This document shows, piece by piece, positions 53,237 through 62,129 of a stretch of 64,000 nt of DNA. A program made the translations under genes and the position numbers. The notes under the pieces are model-generated. The model ran no database searches. It saw only the letters and a list, made by a program, of their open reading frames with translations, and was not told the DNA's origin. The stretch is from Deltaproteobacteria bacterium (GTDB lineage Bacteria > Myxococcota_A > UBA796 > GCA-2862545): positions 62,001-126,000 of the forward strand of contig REDI01000014.1 in assembly GCA_007693595.1 (NCBI GenBank), written 5' to 3'. Each line of letters begins with the position of its first letter. Position 1 is the first letter of the stretch.

Positions 53237-54493
53237 CTAGGGCACAGGTCCGACGATGATCTTGCCGCGATCTCCGCCCCTGGAGAAGGCCACCGCAGAG
53301 ATTACACCGCCGACCACGATGGCTCCCACCGCTCCGGCCGCGACGAAGGGCCAGCGCTTTCGCTTCGCCGCGGGGGGCATCTCGGGAGCCTTCGGGTCGA
53401 GCAGGAGCGACGTGAGGAGACGGTTGGACGATGGATCGAGGGGTGCGGCAAAGGGAACCCCGGCACCCGCGGAGAGGCGGCCGTTGGCGTCGAGCCGGCC
53501 GAGTAGTCGAGGTAAAGCCTGCGCGAGCCCATCCCTCCCCTCGGGCTCGATCGAGAAGGAGACCCGCTCCGAGAAGGTGTCGGCTGCAGGGGCGTAGAGC
53601 TGGAGCTCCCCCTGTTGGTCCGTCGAGCCTCCGATGAGCACCAGATCGACCGAGAGCGGCACCCCGAGGGCGCGGTAGAGCTCCGTGGTCTGTCGAGCCT
53701 GGGCGATCGGGGATCGCCCAGGCACTCCGAGTCGCGCCGGCTCGAGATCCAGGATGATCTCACTCGTCTCGCCCGGCGCGACCTCGACCGTGGCATAGGC
53801 TGCCAGCGCGCCGGAGCCTCGGGCGTAGAGATGGTGCCGCCCCGCCACCACTCCCTCGAGCCGAGTCGAGTCCTTGCCGATTTCACGGCCATTCAGCCGG
53901 AGAGAATCGGCCCCCCTCGCGTTGACCTTGAGCTCGCCGACCTCTTGGCGGGCGCTCCGCTGGGCCTCGCGGTATGCGGAAACCACGCCGGGTGGAACCT
54001 TGGACGCATCGGGCTGCCGCTCCGGGATCAGGGCGACCGCTCTCCGCCACGCCTGCTCCGCGGCCTGAAGATCTTCGAGCGCGAAGTGTGAGGCCCCGAG
54101 GTAGAGGAGCGCCCTCCAGAGATCACGAGAGGTATCGACGACCTGCATCGAGGCTTCGAGCTCCACGACCGCCGACTCGAGCACCAGGATCGCCTCTTCG
54201 GGCTGTGCCTGATCGTGGAAGGTACGACCATCCTCGAGGAGCCGGCGCCCGGGCCCAGCGACCGCCTCGGCGAGCACCGCTTGCTCGCGCCCCGCCAGCG
54301 CGCGGGCTACCTCTTCGAGGCTGAGCGGCTGCAACCGTCCGTCGGCTCGAAGCTGCTCGGCGATCCCCTGGGCAGCTTCGCGCTGCGCTGCGGGTTCAAG
54401 GGACGCATCGTGTAGTCCGACGACCGCGATACGCGGAGGATCCGCGGCCAGGGCCGAGGGCGCGCACCACGCGAGCAGGAGAGTCATGAACAT
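53237..54493 (-). CDS. Exported TPR/PEGA-like protein with C-terminal membrane helix
   Basis: About 418 residues. The leader MFMTLLLAWCAPSALAA targets it for export. TPR-like helices at roughly 90-165 (AILVLESAVVELEASMQ) are followed by a PEGA-like beta domain (GELKVNARGADSLRLNGREIG, VVAGRHHLYARG), an unassigned region, and a membrane helix near the C-terminus (PFVAAGAVGAIVVGGVISAVAF). ATG 54493 is preceded by gggaggcgg; the upstream GTG at 54511 is possible. Its 5' end overlaps the divergent TPR gene by 8 bases. Function unknown. Confidence 0.72.
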   Translation of the reverse strand: MFMTLLLAWCAPSALAADPPRIAVVGLHDASLEPAAQREAAQGIAEQLRADGRLQPLSLEEVARALAGREQAVLAEAVAGPGRRLLEDGRTFHDQAQPEEAILVLESAVVELEASMQVVDTSRDLWRALLYLGASHFALEDLQAAEQAWRRAVALIPERQPDASKVPPGVVSAYREAQRSARQEVGELKVNARGADSLRLNGREIGKDSTRLEGVVAGRHHLYARGSGALAAYATVEVAPGETSEIILDLEPARLGVPGRSPIAQARQTTELYRALGVPLSVDLVLIGGSTDQQGELQLYAPAADTFSERVSFSIEPEGRDGLAQALPRLLGRLDANGRLSAGAGVPFAAPLDPSSNRLLTSLLLDPKAPEMPPAAKRKRWPFVAAGAVGAIVVGGVISAVAFSRGGDRGKIIVGPVP

Positions 54494-56051
54494 GAGCGGA
54501 CCGCCTCCCACGACGAAAGCTCGGGCATGGTCAGGAGCATATCAGCAAGCGCTCCGCCTCGCTGGGTCGGCACTTCTGCTACTCAGCCTAGGGCTCGCCA
54601 CCTCCCATGCCTCCTCGAGCGGCGACGCGGAGCGACTCCTGCGCAGCGGTGATCTCTCTGCAGCCTGGCAGGCCGCCCAGCATGAGGCCGAAGCCTCTCC
54701 TGACGATCTCGACGTTCAGGAGCGTCTGATCGACATTGCGCTCGCGCTCGGCGTGCAGGATCTCGTGGTGCCGAGACTGCGCGACGACCTCAAGGCGCGC
54801 CCGGACCGTGCCGCGTCCCACTATCTACTAGGGCGCGTGGCCCTCGAAGCCCCCGAGGCCGAGGCCCACTACCAAGCCGCGCTCAAGCGGGACCCAAACT
54901 TCTCGCGCGCCCACATGGGCCTCGGCGCCATTCGTCGCGCCGATGGGCAGCTCGACGAAGCGGTCAAGCTCTACCGCCGCGCTCTCAACCGGGAGCCCAC
55001 TCTCTCCGAGGCTTGGGCTGGACTACAGGCCTCCCTCCTCCAACAAGGCGATATGCAGGGTGCTCTCGAGGCCGCCAAAGAAGCGACCCAGGTCATCCCC
55101 ACCGAGCCCGACCCCTACATCGCCGCTGCGACCCTCGAGCCAGCCCGAGCGCGCGAGACCCTCGAGATCGGGGTGAAGACCGTGGGCAACGACCCGCGAC
55201 TGTACGCCATGCTCGCACGAGTTTACCTGGACAGCGGCGAGGGCGAGGAAGCCCAGCAAGCCCTCCTCGAGGCCCTCAAGCTAGCGCCAAACTACGCTGA
55301 GGCGGGCTACCTCTTCCTGGTCGCACGCGAGATCCAAGAGAAACGTCTCGATCCCGAGGGATGGCGCGCCCTCCAAGCCGCCCAAGCCGAGAAGGATCCC
55401 GACAAGGCGCGCGTGGCCTTCGACGACATGGTCGGGCGATATCCCAACTCCGCCCTGGCCTGGCTCGGCCTCGGAAAGGTTCGCGCCGAGGCAGGAGATC
55501 TCGAAGCCGGAGCACTAGATCTCGCGCGCGCCGCTTCGCTGAGCCGTGGAGAGCCAGAAGTGCTGGCCAACCAGGGCCTCGTCCTCCTTCGCGCTGGGCG
55601 CGCCGACGAGGCCTTCCCACCCCTGCACGCCGCCGTCAAGCAGCGCCCAGCCGACGTCTCGCTCACCATCGCCGCGATCGAGGCCGCCACCGGCGCAGGG
55701 CGAAAGCAAGATGCGCGGAAGGTCGCGGTGGACGGCCTAAAGCGGCACCCTCAGGACCTTCGCATGATCTTCCAGACGGCCAAGGTGCTGTCGAATCAGG
55801 GCGATCGCGAAGGGGCGTACCTGGTCCTTCGCGACAGCCTCAAGAACCAGCCAGATCCTCGCCTGATCGTCGCCCTCGCCGCCGCCGCGCGCGACGCGGG
55901 CTACTACGCCGAGGCGGCGGAGATCCTCGATCGACTGTCCAAAGTCATGGATCTGCCTCGCGCGAAGGAGCTGGCGGACCAGCTCAAGCAAGAGGCGCTC
56001 ATCCGAGGCAAGACCCGCGAGCGCGAGGGCCCCAACGAGAGCGCGAAATAG
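54486..56051 (+). CDS. TPR-repeat protein, exported or membrane-anchored
   Basis: Protein of 521 residues. ATG 54486 with gcaggagagtc before it. A hydrophobic segment (about 25-40, LAGSALLLLSLGLATSHA) after a basic stretch is a signal peptide or anchor. From 46 to the end the sequence is made of about 12 TPR-type helix pairs (for example AEAHYQAALKRDPNFSRAH, DEAVKLYRRALNREPTLSEAW). Such chains scaffold envelope complexes. Divergent from, and overlapping with, the PEGA/TPR gene, which suggests a functional pair. Stop TAG abuts the stop of the convergent aminotransferase gene. Confidence 0.8.
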   Translation: MNMSGPPPTTKARAWSGAYQQALRLAGSALLLLSLGLATSHASSSGDAERLLRSGDLSAAWQAAQHEAEASPDDLDVQERLIDIALALGVQDLVVPRLRDDLKARPDRAASHYLLGRVALEAPEAEAHYQAALKRDPNFSRAHMGLGAIRRADGQLDEAVKLYRRALNREPTLSEAWAGLQASLLQQGDMQGALEAAKEATQVIPTEPDPYIAAATLEPARARETLEIGVKTVGNDPRLYAMLARVYLDSGEGEEAQQALLEALKLAPNYAEAGYLFLVAREIQEKRLDPEGWRALQAAQAEKDPDKARVAFDDMVGRYPNSALAWLGLGKVRAEAGDLEAGALDLARAASLSRGEPEVLANQGLVLLRAGRADEAFPPLHAAVKQRPADVSLTIAAIEAATGAGRKQDARKVAVDGLKRHPQDLRMIFQTAKVLSNQGDREGAYLVLRDSLKNQPDPRLIVALAAAARDAGYYAEAAEILDRLSKVMDLPRAKELADQLKQEALIRGKTREREGPNESAK

Positions 56052-57203
56052 CTATCGACCCAGGTGGCGCGCCAGAACGTCTACCCCTTCCTCGACGATC
56101 CGGGGCGGTGCGCAGGTAAAGCAGACCCGAATATGGGTTGGGTAAGGGCCAAAGCTGTACCCCGGGGCGACGAGGAGTCCCTTGGCCACGAGGTCTTCGA
56201 GGAGCCCATCCACGCCTCTGTCGTCGAGATGCTCAGCCACGTCAAGAAAGACAAAGGTGCTTCCTTGGGGCTCCGCGACCCCGAGCCGCGCCGCCGTGGA
56301 TCGTCCCAGGTCGCGATAAGACTCGAAGGCTTCGGCGATCCAGGCTTCACCCATGGGACCAAGCGCCCGCAACGCGGCGATCTGCCCCGCGGTCGGAGCA
56401 CTGTAGAAGGTGTGGGTCGACACCTTGAGCACCTGCCCGATAGCCTGGGAGGGTCCTACGAGATACCCCACTCGATTCCCCGCCATTCCGAAGGCCTTGC
56501 TGAAGCTGAAAGCCGAGAAGGTCCGCTCCGGCGCTAGCGCCCGAACATAGGTGTGCTCCCCTCGGTAGACGAAGTCTTCGTAGACCTCATCGGACCAGAT
56601 CCACAGCTCCTGGGCCGAGGCCCACCGGACGATCGCCTCGACCCAGGCACGGGGGTAGACCACGCCGGTCGGGTTGTTCGGAGTGTTCAGGTAGATGGCG
56701 ACGGTCCTGGGACTCGAACACTCCGAGAAGGCTTGAACCGCCTCGTCGGGCGTCGAGACCGAGCCCACCAGCGGCACCGGGACCGGCACCCCTCCGAAGC
56801 TCCTGACGATGCCCGCGATAAGAGGCCAATACGGGGCCCCGATCAGCACCTCATCACCCGGAGCGATCAAGGCGCCTGCCAGAGCACCCAGACCCCCTGT
56901 TCCCCCGGCCGTAATCACGATGTCGTCAGGAGTCGTGTCGATCCCACTGCGCTCTTCCACCCGGTGAGCCAGCGCTTCGCGCAGCGCTGGCATGCCGTGA
57001 GGGGTGGTGTAGCGATGCATGCCAGGATGGTCCTCGACCGAGAGATCCTGCATGCGACAGCCCTCGGCCGGCTCCATCCAGGTATCGCCGACATGTAAGG
57101 GGAAGACACGGCCTTGGTGCTGCGCGAGACGACCGGCGAGTGTCGAGTAGGGAGAGGCCCCGGTCTGAGCCAGAACGGGGGATACCAGAGGAAATCTCGG
57201 CAC
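56052..57203 (-). CDS. PLP-dependent aminotransferase class I/II
   Basis: Fold-type I aminotransferase of 383 residues. PLP Lys236 lies in SFSKAFGMAGNRVGY, and the substrate motif is NTPNNPTGVVYP; the C-terminal Arg is in HIRVCF. GTG 57203 with ggagtcgat before it is the start. It is likely to be an aspartate or aromatic/LL-DAP-type aminotransferase, but specificity cannot be read from sequence. It lies about 2.8 kb from dapAB; a role in diaminopimelate synthesis is possible but not shown. 16 bases after the antiporter stop. Confidence 0.88.
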   Translation of the reverse strand: MPRFPLVSPVLAQTGASPYSTLAGRLAQHQGRVFPLHVGDTWMEPAEGCRMQDLSVEDHPGMHRYTTPHGMPALREALAHRVEERSGIDTTPDDIVITAGGTGGLGALAGALIAPGDEVLIGAPYWPLIAGIVRSFGGVPVPVPLVGSVSTPDEAVQAFSECSSPRTVAIYLNTPNNPTGVVYPRAWVEAIVRWASAQELWIWSDEVYEDFVYRGEHTYVRALAPERTFSAFSFSKAFGMAGNRVGYLVGPSQAIGQVLKVSTHTFYSAPTAGQIAALRALGPMGEAWIAEAFESYRDLGRSTAARLGVAEPQGSTFVFLDVAEHLDDRGVDGLLEDLVAKGLLVAPGYSFGPYPTHIRVCFTCAPPRIVEEGVDVLARHLGR

Positions 57204-57219
57204 ATCGACTCCAGGTGAA

Positions 57220-58146
57220 CTAGCTTGAGAGGAAGAGATATAGGAGGTAGGAGCCGAACATCACCCCACCGAAGACCCTGCCGATCCGACCGGCAAAGAG
57301 GGCGATGGGAACCAGCAGCACCGTGACGCCGCAAGCCACGGCGATGTCCGCCCAGAGCGCAGGATCGCGAAAGACGATCGGGTGCAGGACTGCGGTCATG
57401 CCGAGCACGAGCGCCAGGTTGAAGATGTTCGAGCCCACCACGTTGCCGAGTGCAAGGTCGACCTCGCCCTTCCAGGCGCCCAGTGCCGTGGTGACGAGCT
57501 CGGGTGCGCTGGTCCCCAGCGCGATGACCGTCAGGCCCACGAAGCGATCGGACAGACCCATGGACGAGGCGACCTCGAGCGCCGAGCCGACGAAGAGCTG
57601 TGCCCCTCCGACCAAGGCGACCAAGCCCAGGATCAAGAAGATGGCGTCGAGCCAGAGGCGCGTCTTAGGGAGGTCAGGCTCCTCGTCGAAGCTCGCGCTT
57701 CGCTCCTTGAGGGCCTGGCGGATCAGGATCGTGTTGTAGACCAGGCAGAGGCCGAGCAGTACGAGCCCATCGATCCAGCCCACCTGCCCATCGAGGCAGA
57801 GCAGAGGAAGGAGGAGCTGCAAGATGAGCAGCGCGGGCAGATCACGCTTGAGCAAGCCACGATCGACCGCCAGCGGTTTGACCATGGCGCCAACCCCGAG
57901 CACCAGCAGCACGTTCGCGACGTTCGAGCCCAGCACGTTGCCCATCGCCGCGTCGGTACTGCCCTTCCATGCCGCCGAGACACTGACCGCCAGCTCCGGC
58001 GCCGACGTGCCGAAGGCAACGACCGTCAAGCCTACGATCATCGCCGGGATCCGAAGCCCTAACGCGAGCTGACCGCCCCCGCGCACGAGCAGCTCAGCGC
58101 CACCTACCAACAACGCGAGGCCGACCAAGAGCAACAGAACAGCCAC
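57220..58146 (-). CDS. Ca2+/Na+ antiporter, YrbG/CaxA-like
   Basis: Inner-membrane cation exchanger of 308 residues and ten or eleven hydrophobic segments, made of two homologous halves. Each carries the Na_Ca_ex alpha-repeat motif: GTSAPELAVS (near 47-56) and GTSAPELVTT (near 212-221), with a matching conserved GSNxxN block (GSNVANVLLVLG and GSNIFNLALVLG). Charged residues in these motifs bind the ion. GTG start at 58146. Upstream glpD on the same strand is 89 bases away; the aminotransferase follows by 16 bases. Confidence 0.9.
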   Translation of the reverse strand: MAVLLLLVGLALLVGGAELLVRGGGQLALGLRIPAMIVGLTVVAFGTSAPELAVSVSAAWKGSTDAAMGNVLGSNVANVLLVLGVGAMVKPLAVDRGLLKRDLPALLILQLLLPLLCLDGQVGWIDGLVLLGLCLVYNTILIRQALKERSASFDEEPDLPKTRLWLDAIFLILGLVALVGGAQLFVGSALEVASSMGLSDRFVGLTVIALGTSAPELVTTALGAWKGEVDLALGNVVGSNIFNLALVLGMTAVLHPIVFRDPALWADIAVACGVTVLLVPIALFAGRIGRVFGGVMFGSYLLYLFLSS

Positions 58147-58235
58147 GAGCTTCCACGCACAAGGGTGATCGGTCCAGCGACAGCCCCGCTCGTAACCCGG
58201 ACCGCACCGCCCGGCCCGCCACCACCCTCCCCGAC

Positions 58236-59921
58236 TCAGTCAGCCGACGACGTCTCCTCTTGCCACCGGCGCGATAGCGCGACTTCACGCGCATACTCCT
58301 GCACCGATCGCTCGCGCTCCTCGGCCGACCAGCCGAGCTCATCGGCGAGGATCTCGGCGACCCGAGTCGCGGCGGCGAGCCCTTGATCCTTGGCTCGATA
58401 GAACACCTGGGTTCGTCGGAGGAGCACGTCGGTGACCGTCGCCGCAAGCTCCTCGCGGGCAGCCCATCGGACCTGGGCCTCGAGCTCGGGGCGGTCCGGG
58501 CTGAGCGGCGTCGCGAGGGAGGGCTCCTTCACCACCATCCGCGCGATCTCCATGGCCCTCATGCCGTAGGTGTCCACGAGGTTCAGGGCCGAGACGGGCG
58601 ATAGATTGCCCTGCGCTGCCTCGGCGACCTGCTCCGCCACCTTGGCATGATCATCGTCCTCGGGCCAACCGATCGCGCCCGGCAGCGGCTCGCGATCGGT
58701 GTACGCTGGGGACAAGCGCATCGGCGGCTTGACCATCCGCAGGAGCTTGACCCCCGTGTCGACGACCTCGGCGCTCATCTTGCGAAAGGTCGTGAGCTTC
58801 CCGCCCGCGATGGTGACGATGCCATCTTGGCCGACCACCACTTGATGTTCGCGGCTGACCGCAGACTCGTCGATCTTCTCACCCTTCTTCGCCACCGGAC
58901 GCATCAGAGGCCGGAGACCCGCCCACGTCGAGATGACGTCGGCAGGCTGCAGGCCTCCGGTGGGAAAGTACTCGTTCGCCGCATCGATGAGGTATCGGAC
59001 ATCCGCGGCGTCCGCCGCGAGCTCAGCAGGATCTCCTTCCCAGTCCGTGTCGGTCGTTCCCAAGTACGTGACGTCTCCCCAGGGGATCGCGAAGAGCACC
59101 CGCCCGTCGGAGGGGTGGAGGCAGACGACCGCGTGGCGCACCGGCAGCCGGTTCGCCGGAACCACGATGTGGACCCCCTTGGTGGGACGAAGGAGGGGCG
59201 CATCGAGCGCTTGGGAGAGTGAGAGGGTGCGATCGGTCCAGGGGCCCGTGGCGTTGATCACAACCGAGGCCTCGATCCGTCGTTCCTCGCCTCCGAGCTC
59301 GTCTCGGATGACCGCCCCGCCAACCTTCCCGCTCGGATCCCGGATCAGCTCCGTGCAACGAGCCCAGGTCGCGACCACAGCCCCGGCCTTCACCGCATCG
59401 AGGGCCGACTCAAGGGTGAGCCGAGCGTCGTCGGTCGAGCAGTCATAATACAGCGGCGCGCCCTTGAGACCCTTCTGCCGAAGGAGGGGCTCCTCGTCGG
59501 CCACACCCTTGGGCGTGAGGCTCCGGTGGAGCTTGGGCGACCGGAAGAGCGAGAGGCCGTCATACAGCCACATCCCGGCTCGAAGCGTGAGGAGGCCCTG
59601 CCGTGAGCTATCGTAGATCGGAAAGAGGAATCCCAGGGGGTTCACCAGGTGCGGGGCGATGTCCATGAGAATACGTCGCTCGCTGACGGCCTCGAAGACA
59701 AGGCTAAACTCCATATGCTCCAGATACCGAAGCCCGCCGTGAACGAGCTTGGAGGACCGGGAGCTCGTGCCATAGGCGAGATCGTTCATCTCGACCAGCG
59801 CCACCTTGAGCCCACGACGCGCCGCATCTCGGGCGATCCCTGCGCCGTTGATCCCTCCCCCGATGATCAAGAAGTCGACTGGCTCGCCGAGCTTGTCCCA
59901 CATCTCTCGTCTAGTCGGCAT
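58236..59921 (-). CDS. glpD: Glycerol-3-phosphate dehydrogenase (FAD-dependent)
   Basis: Membrane-associated flavoenzyme that oxidises glycerol-3-phosphate to DHAP and passes electrons to quinone. N-terminal FAD motif DFLIIGGGINGAGIARDA (16-33); SSRSSKLVHGGLRYLE and VINATGPWTD are family blocks. 561 residues, normal. ATG 59921 after ggaggatcg is chosen; the longer frame upstream extends the N-terminus with non-family sequence. No glpK or glpF nearby; quinone electrons could meet those from Nqr. Gap of 111 bases from the crotonase gene. Confidence 0.93.
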   Translation of the reverse strand: MPTRREMWDKLGEPVDFLIIGGGINGAGIARDAARRGLKVALVEMNDLAYGTSSRSSKLVHGGLRYLEHMEFSLVFEAVSERRILMDIAPHLVNPLGFLFPIYDSSRQGLLTLRAGMWLYDGLSLFRSPKLHRSLTPKGVADEEPLLRQKGLKGAPLYYDCSTDDARLTLESALDAVKAGAVVATWARCTELIRDPSGKVGGAVIRDELGGEERRIEASVVINATGPWTDRTLSLSQALDAPLLRPTKGVHIVVPANRLPVRHAVVCLHPSDGRVLFAIPWGDVTYLGTTDTDWEGDPAELAADAADVRYLIDAANEYFPTGGLQPADVISTWAGLRPLMRPVAKKGEKIDESAVSREHQVVVGQDGIVTIAGGKLTTFRKMSAEVVDTGVKLLRMVKPPMRLSPAYTDREPLPGAIGWPEDDDHAKVAEQVAEAAQGNLSPVSALNLVDTYGMRAMEIARMVVKEPSLATPLSPDRPELEAQVRWAAREELAATVTDVLLRRTQVFYRAKDQGLAAATRVAEILADELGWSAEERERSVQEYAREVALSRRWQEETSSAD

Positions 59922-60032
59922 CGATCCTCCCAACCCCCGCGCGGGGTGCGCCTGTCGCAAGAGGTAACGGCGCAGGCCAATCCCGCACGTCAGACCCGCT
60001 CCCAAGGCCGTCCCCCCTACTCGAGGGCGCGA

Positions 60033-60833
60033 TCACTCGACCCGCTTGGGACCCCAGGGCCGATCGGGCTCCCCCTCGAAGCGCGCCCGGCCGATCGCGG
60101 CTTCTCCGGTGTCCACACAGCGCTCATACGCTCGCGCCTCGATCTCGGCCCGTTGCTCCTGCGGCAAGCCTGGCGACGTGAGCAGGGCACGCTTGAAGGC
60201 AGCGATTGCAGTCGGCGATCGGGTCGTGACAGCTTCGGCCAAAGCCCGTGCCCGCGCCATCCCTTGATCCACACCTGGGACTCGCTCTTGGATCAGACCG
60301 ATCCGAAGGGCTTCATCGGGCCCAATCCGCTCGCCTGTCATCCCGAGGCGAAGGGCATGGCTGGGACCGACCCTGCGCTGGAGCTCACTGGTGCCTCCCG
60401 CGCCCGGAATGATGCCCAAGCCCGTCTCGGGGAGACCGAAGAGCGCCGTATCGGCAGCGATGGCATAGTCGGTGGTGAGGAGGAACTCCGTGCCCCACCC
60501 AAGCGCGACACCGTTGACCACCGCGACGTGAAAGACGGGCGCACGGGCGAGCCGGCTGAGCACCGCGCGCTGCCAGCGCACGTGCTGCTTGACCCGCTCG
60601 AGGGACCAACCCTTCCGCTCCGAAACATCGGCACCCGCCACGAAGATCGGGGTACCCTTGCGGGAGGTTCGCCGGCTGGTCGAGATGAGCGACACGAGCT
60701 TGGGATCCTGTTCGAGGCGCTCCGCGAGCTGCTCGAGCTCGCGCAAGACCCCCGAGCTGATCTCGTTGGCCTTGCCGTGATCGAAGGTCAGCACCGCGAC
60801 CCGGCCGTCGAACTCCTGGGATAGCTTCAGCAC
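60033..60833 (-). CDS. Enoyl-CoA hydratase/isomerase (crotonase) family protein
   Basis: Crotonase-fold protein of 266 residues. Oxyanion-hole motif FVAGADVSE is followed by GVALGWGTEFLLTTDYAIAA and FGLPETGLGIIPGAGGTSEL; Glu residues occur at the two places where hydratases keep theirs, so hydratase activity is plausible. It starts 9 bases after the TPR gene stop. The usual partners (fadB, acyl-CoA dehydrogenase) are not nearby, so pathway is unknown. Confidence 0.85.
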   Translation of the reverse strand: MLKLSQEFDGRVAVLTFDHGKANEISSGVLRELEQLAERLEQDPKLVSLISTSRRTSRKGTPIFVAGADVSERKGWSLERVKQHVRWQRAVLSRLARAPVFHVAVVNGVALGWGTEFLLTTDYAIAADTALFGLPETGLGIIPGAGGTSELQRRVGPSHALRLGMTGERIGPDEALRIGLIQERVPGVDQGMARARALAEAVTTRSPTAIAAFKRALLTSPGLPQEQRAEIEARAYERCVDTGEAAIGRARFEGEPDRPWGPKRVE

Positions 60834-60842
60834 GGTCAGACT

Positions 60843-62039
60843 CTACCCTAAGTGACGAACGAGGACCTTGGCTGCCACGAGATCCCGGGACATACCCATG
60901 CGCTCGAGCAAGGGGACGCAAGCCCTCGCCACGGAGCGGGCCTGCGCAGGATCAAAGCGGGCCAAAAGTCGAGCCCGCGCGAGGGCTACCCTGGCGGCGA
61001 GGGGCACGTGGCTGACCAGAGCCATCGACGCCGTGTCGAGGAGGTGCTGCTGCTCCGTCTCGCTGGGCTCCAGACGAACAGCCCGCTCGTAGGCTGCCTG
61101 ACCCACAAGCAGTGGCAAGCCCGCCGCCATGGCGTCTTCCATGGCTTGTTGAAGGTCGAGATAAGCCCGCCCAGGAGCGTGCTCGGCCAAGGCGATGCCC
61201 CTGGCGATACGGAGCCGGATGCCCAAGACCACCAGGTCGCGCTCTTTGGCGAAGGTGATCCCGGCGTCGAGCAACCCTGGCAAGGGATGAACGCCCAGCG
61301 CCAACGTCGCGCGGACCGCGCCAGCCTCCGCGTGCCAGGCGAGCGCCTCGCGGCCCGCTTCGCGCCAGGCATTGGCGGCGGCCTGGTAGCGCGCCAGGGC
61401 CTCGCGCTCCGCCCCGAGGTAGAGCTCGCACTGCGCGAGCACCATCAGGCCTGACGCCACCGCCGCAGGATCTCCGTCGCGCTGGAGGGCCGAGAGCTGC
61501 TTGCGGCTGCACTGGCGAGCCCGAGCCAGATCCCCGTCGAGCAGGTAGAGCAAGGTGCGACGATAGTCCGCTGCGAGCAGGCCTGAGGGTCCGGTCGACG
61601 AGAGCGCTTGGAGCTGGATGCGGGCCGCTTCCTTGCGCCCGAGCGAGATGAGGATCCCGATGCGCGTGTCGAGGAAGGCGGCAGGCATGGAGCCCGGCAG
61701 CTGTTCCGTGGAGATGGACTCGAGCAGATCGTCAGCCAGCTCGGCCAGGCCCAGATCCGCCAACACGGCCGCGAGCTTCGGGGCGGTCGCTGCCGCGGCG
61801 GTGCCCGAAGGCTCCGTCAGCTCGAGGGCGCGTCGGAGGCAGAGCTCCGCTTCGGTGGGCCGGTCATCGCGGCGCCAGCACTCGCCGGCGGAGAGCCAAG
61901 CCCTCCAAGCGGGCTGCGCGCGCCCTTCGTTCAAGGCTAGCTGCGCTGCCGCTGCGAAGGTCTGCGCCGCCTCTCCCCAGTCGCGGGAGGCGGTGCTTGC
62001 CTGGGCGGCGGTCATCATGTGGGAATAGTCGGCGGTCAC
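60843..62039 (-). CDS. TPR-like helical repeat protein
   Basis: Protein of 398 residues made of helical repeats throughout, Ala/Leu/Arg-rich (for example ARYQAAANAWREAGREALAWH, AELCLRRALELTEPSG). No signal or catalytic motif. GTG 62039 with gaggaaagta is chosen over a further upstream start at 62108 because of its ribosome site. It lies 90 bases after a membrane Ser/Thr kinase and 9 before the crotonase, all minus strand. Possibly an adaptor of the kinase. Confidence 0.72.
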   Translation of the reverse strand: MTADYSHMMTAAQASTASRDWGEAAQTFAAAAQLALNEGRAQPAWRAWLSAGECWRRDDRPTEAELCLRRALELTEPSGTAAAATAPKLAAVLADLGLAELADDLLESISTEQLPGSMPAAFLDTRIGILISLGRKEAARIQLQALSSTGPSGLLAADYRRTLLYLLDGDLARARQCSRKQLSALQRDGDPAAVASGLMVLAQCELYLGAEREALARYQAAANAWREAGREALAWHAEAGAVRATLALGVHPLPGLLDAGITFAKERDLVVLGIRLRIARGIALAEHAPGRAYLDLQQAMEDAMAAGLPLLVGQAAYERAVRLEPSETEQQHLLDTASMALVSHVPLAARVALARARLLARFDPAQARSVARACVPLLERMGMSRDLVAAKVLVRHLG

Positions 62040-62129
62040 TACTTTCCTCGCCGCACCTTCTACCGGATTGAGCGTGTCGGCGCCACTACGCGTCCATAGG
62101 CTGCCCAAGATCCTGGCCGGTCGCCACCC

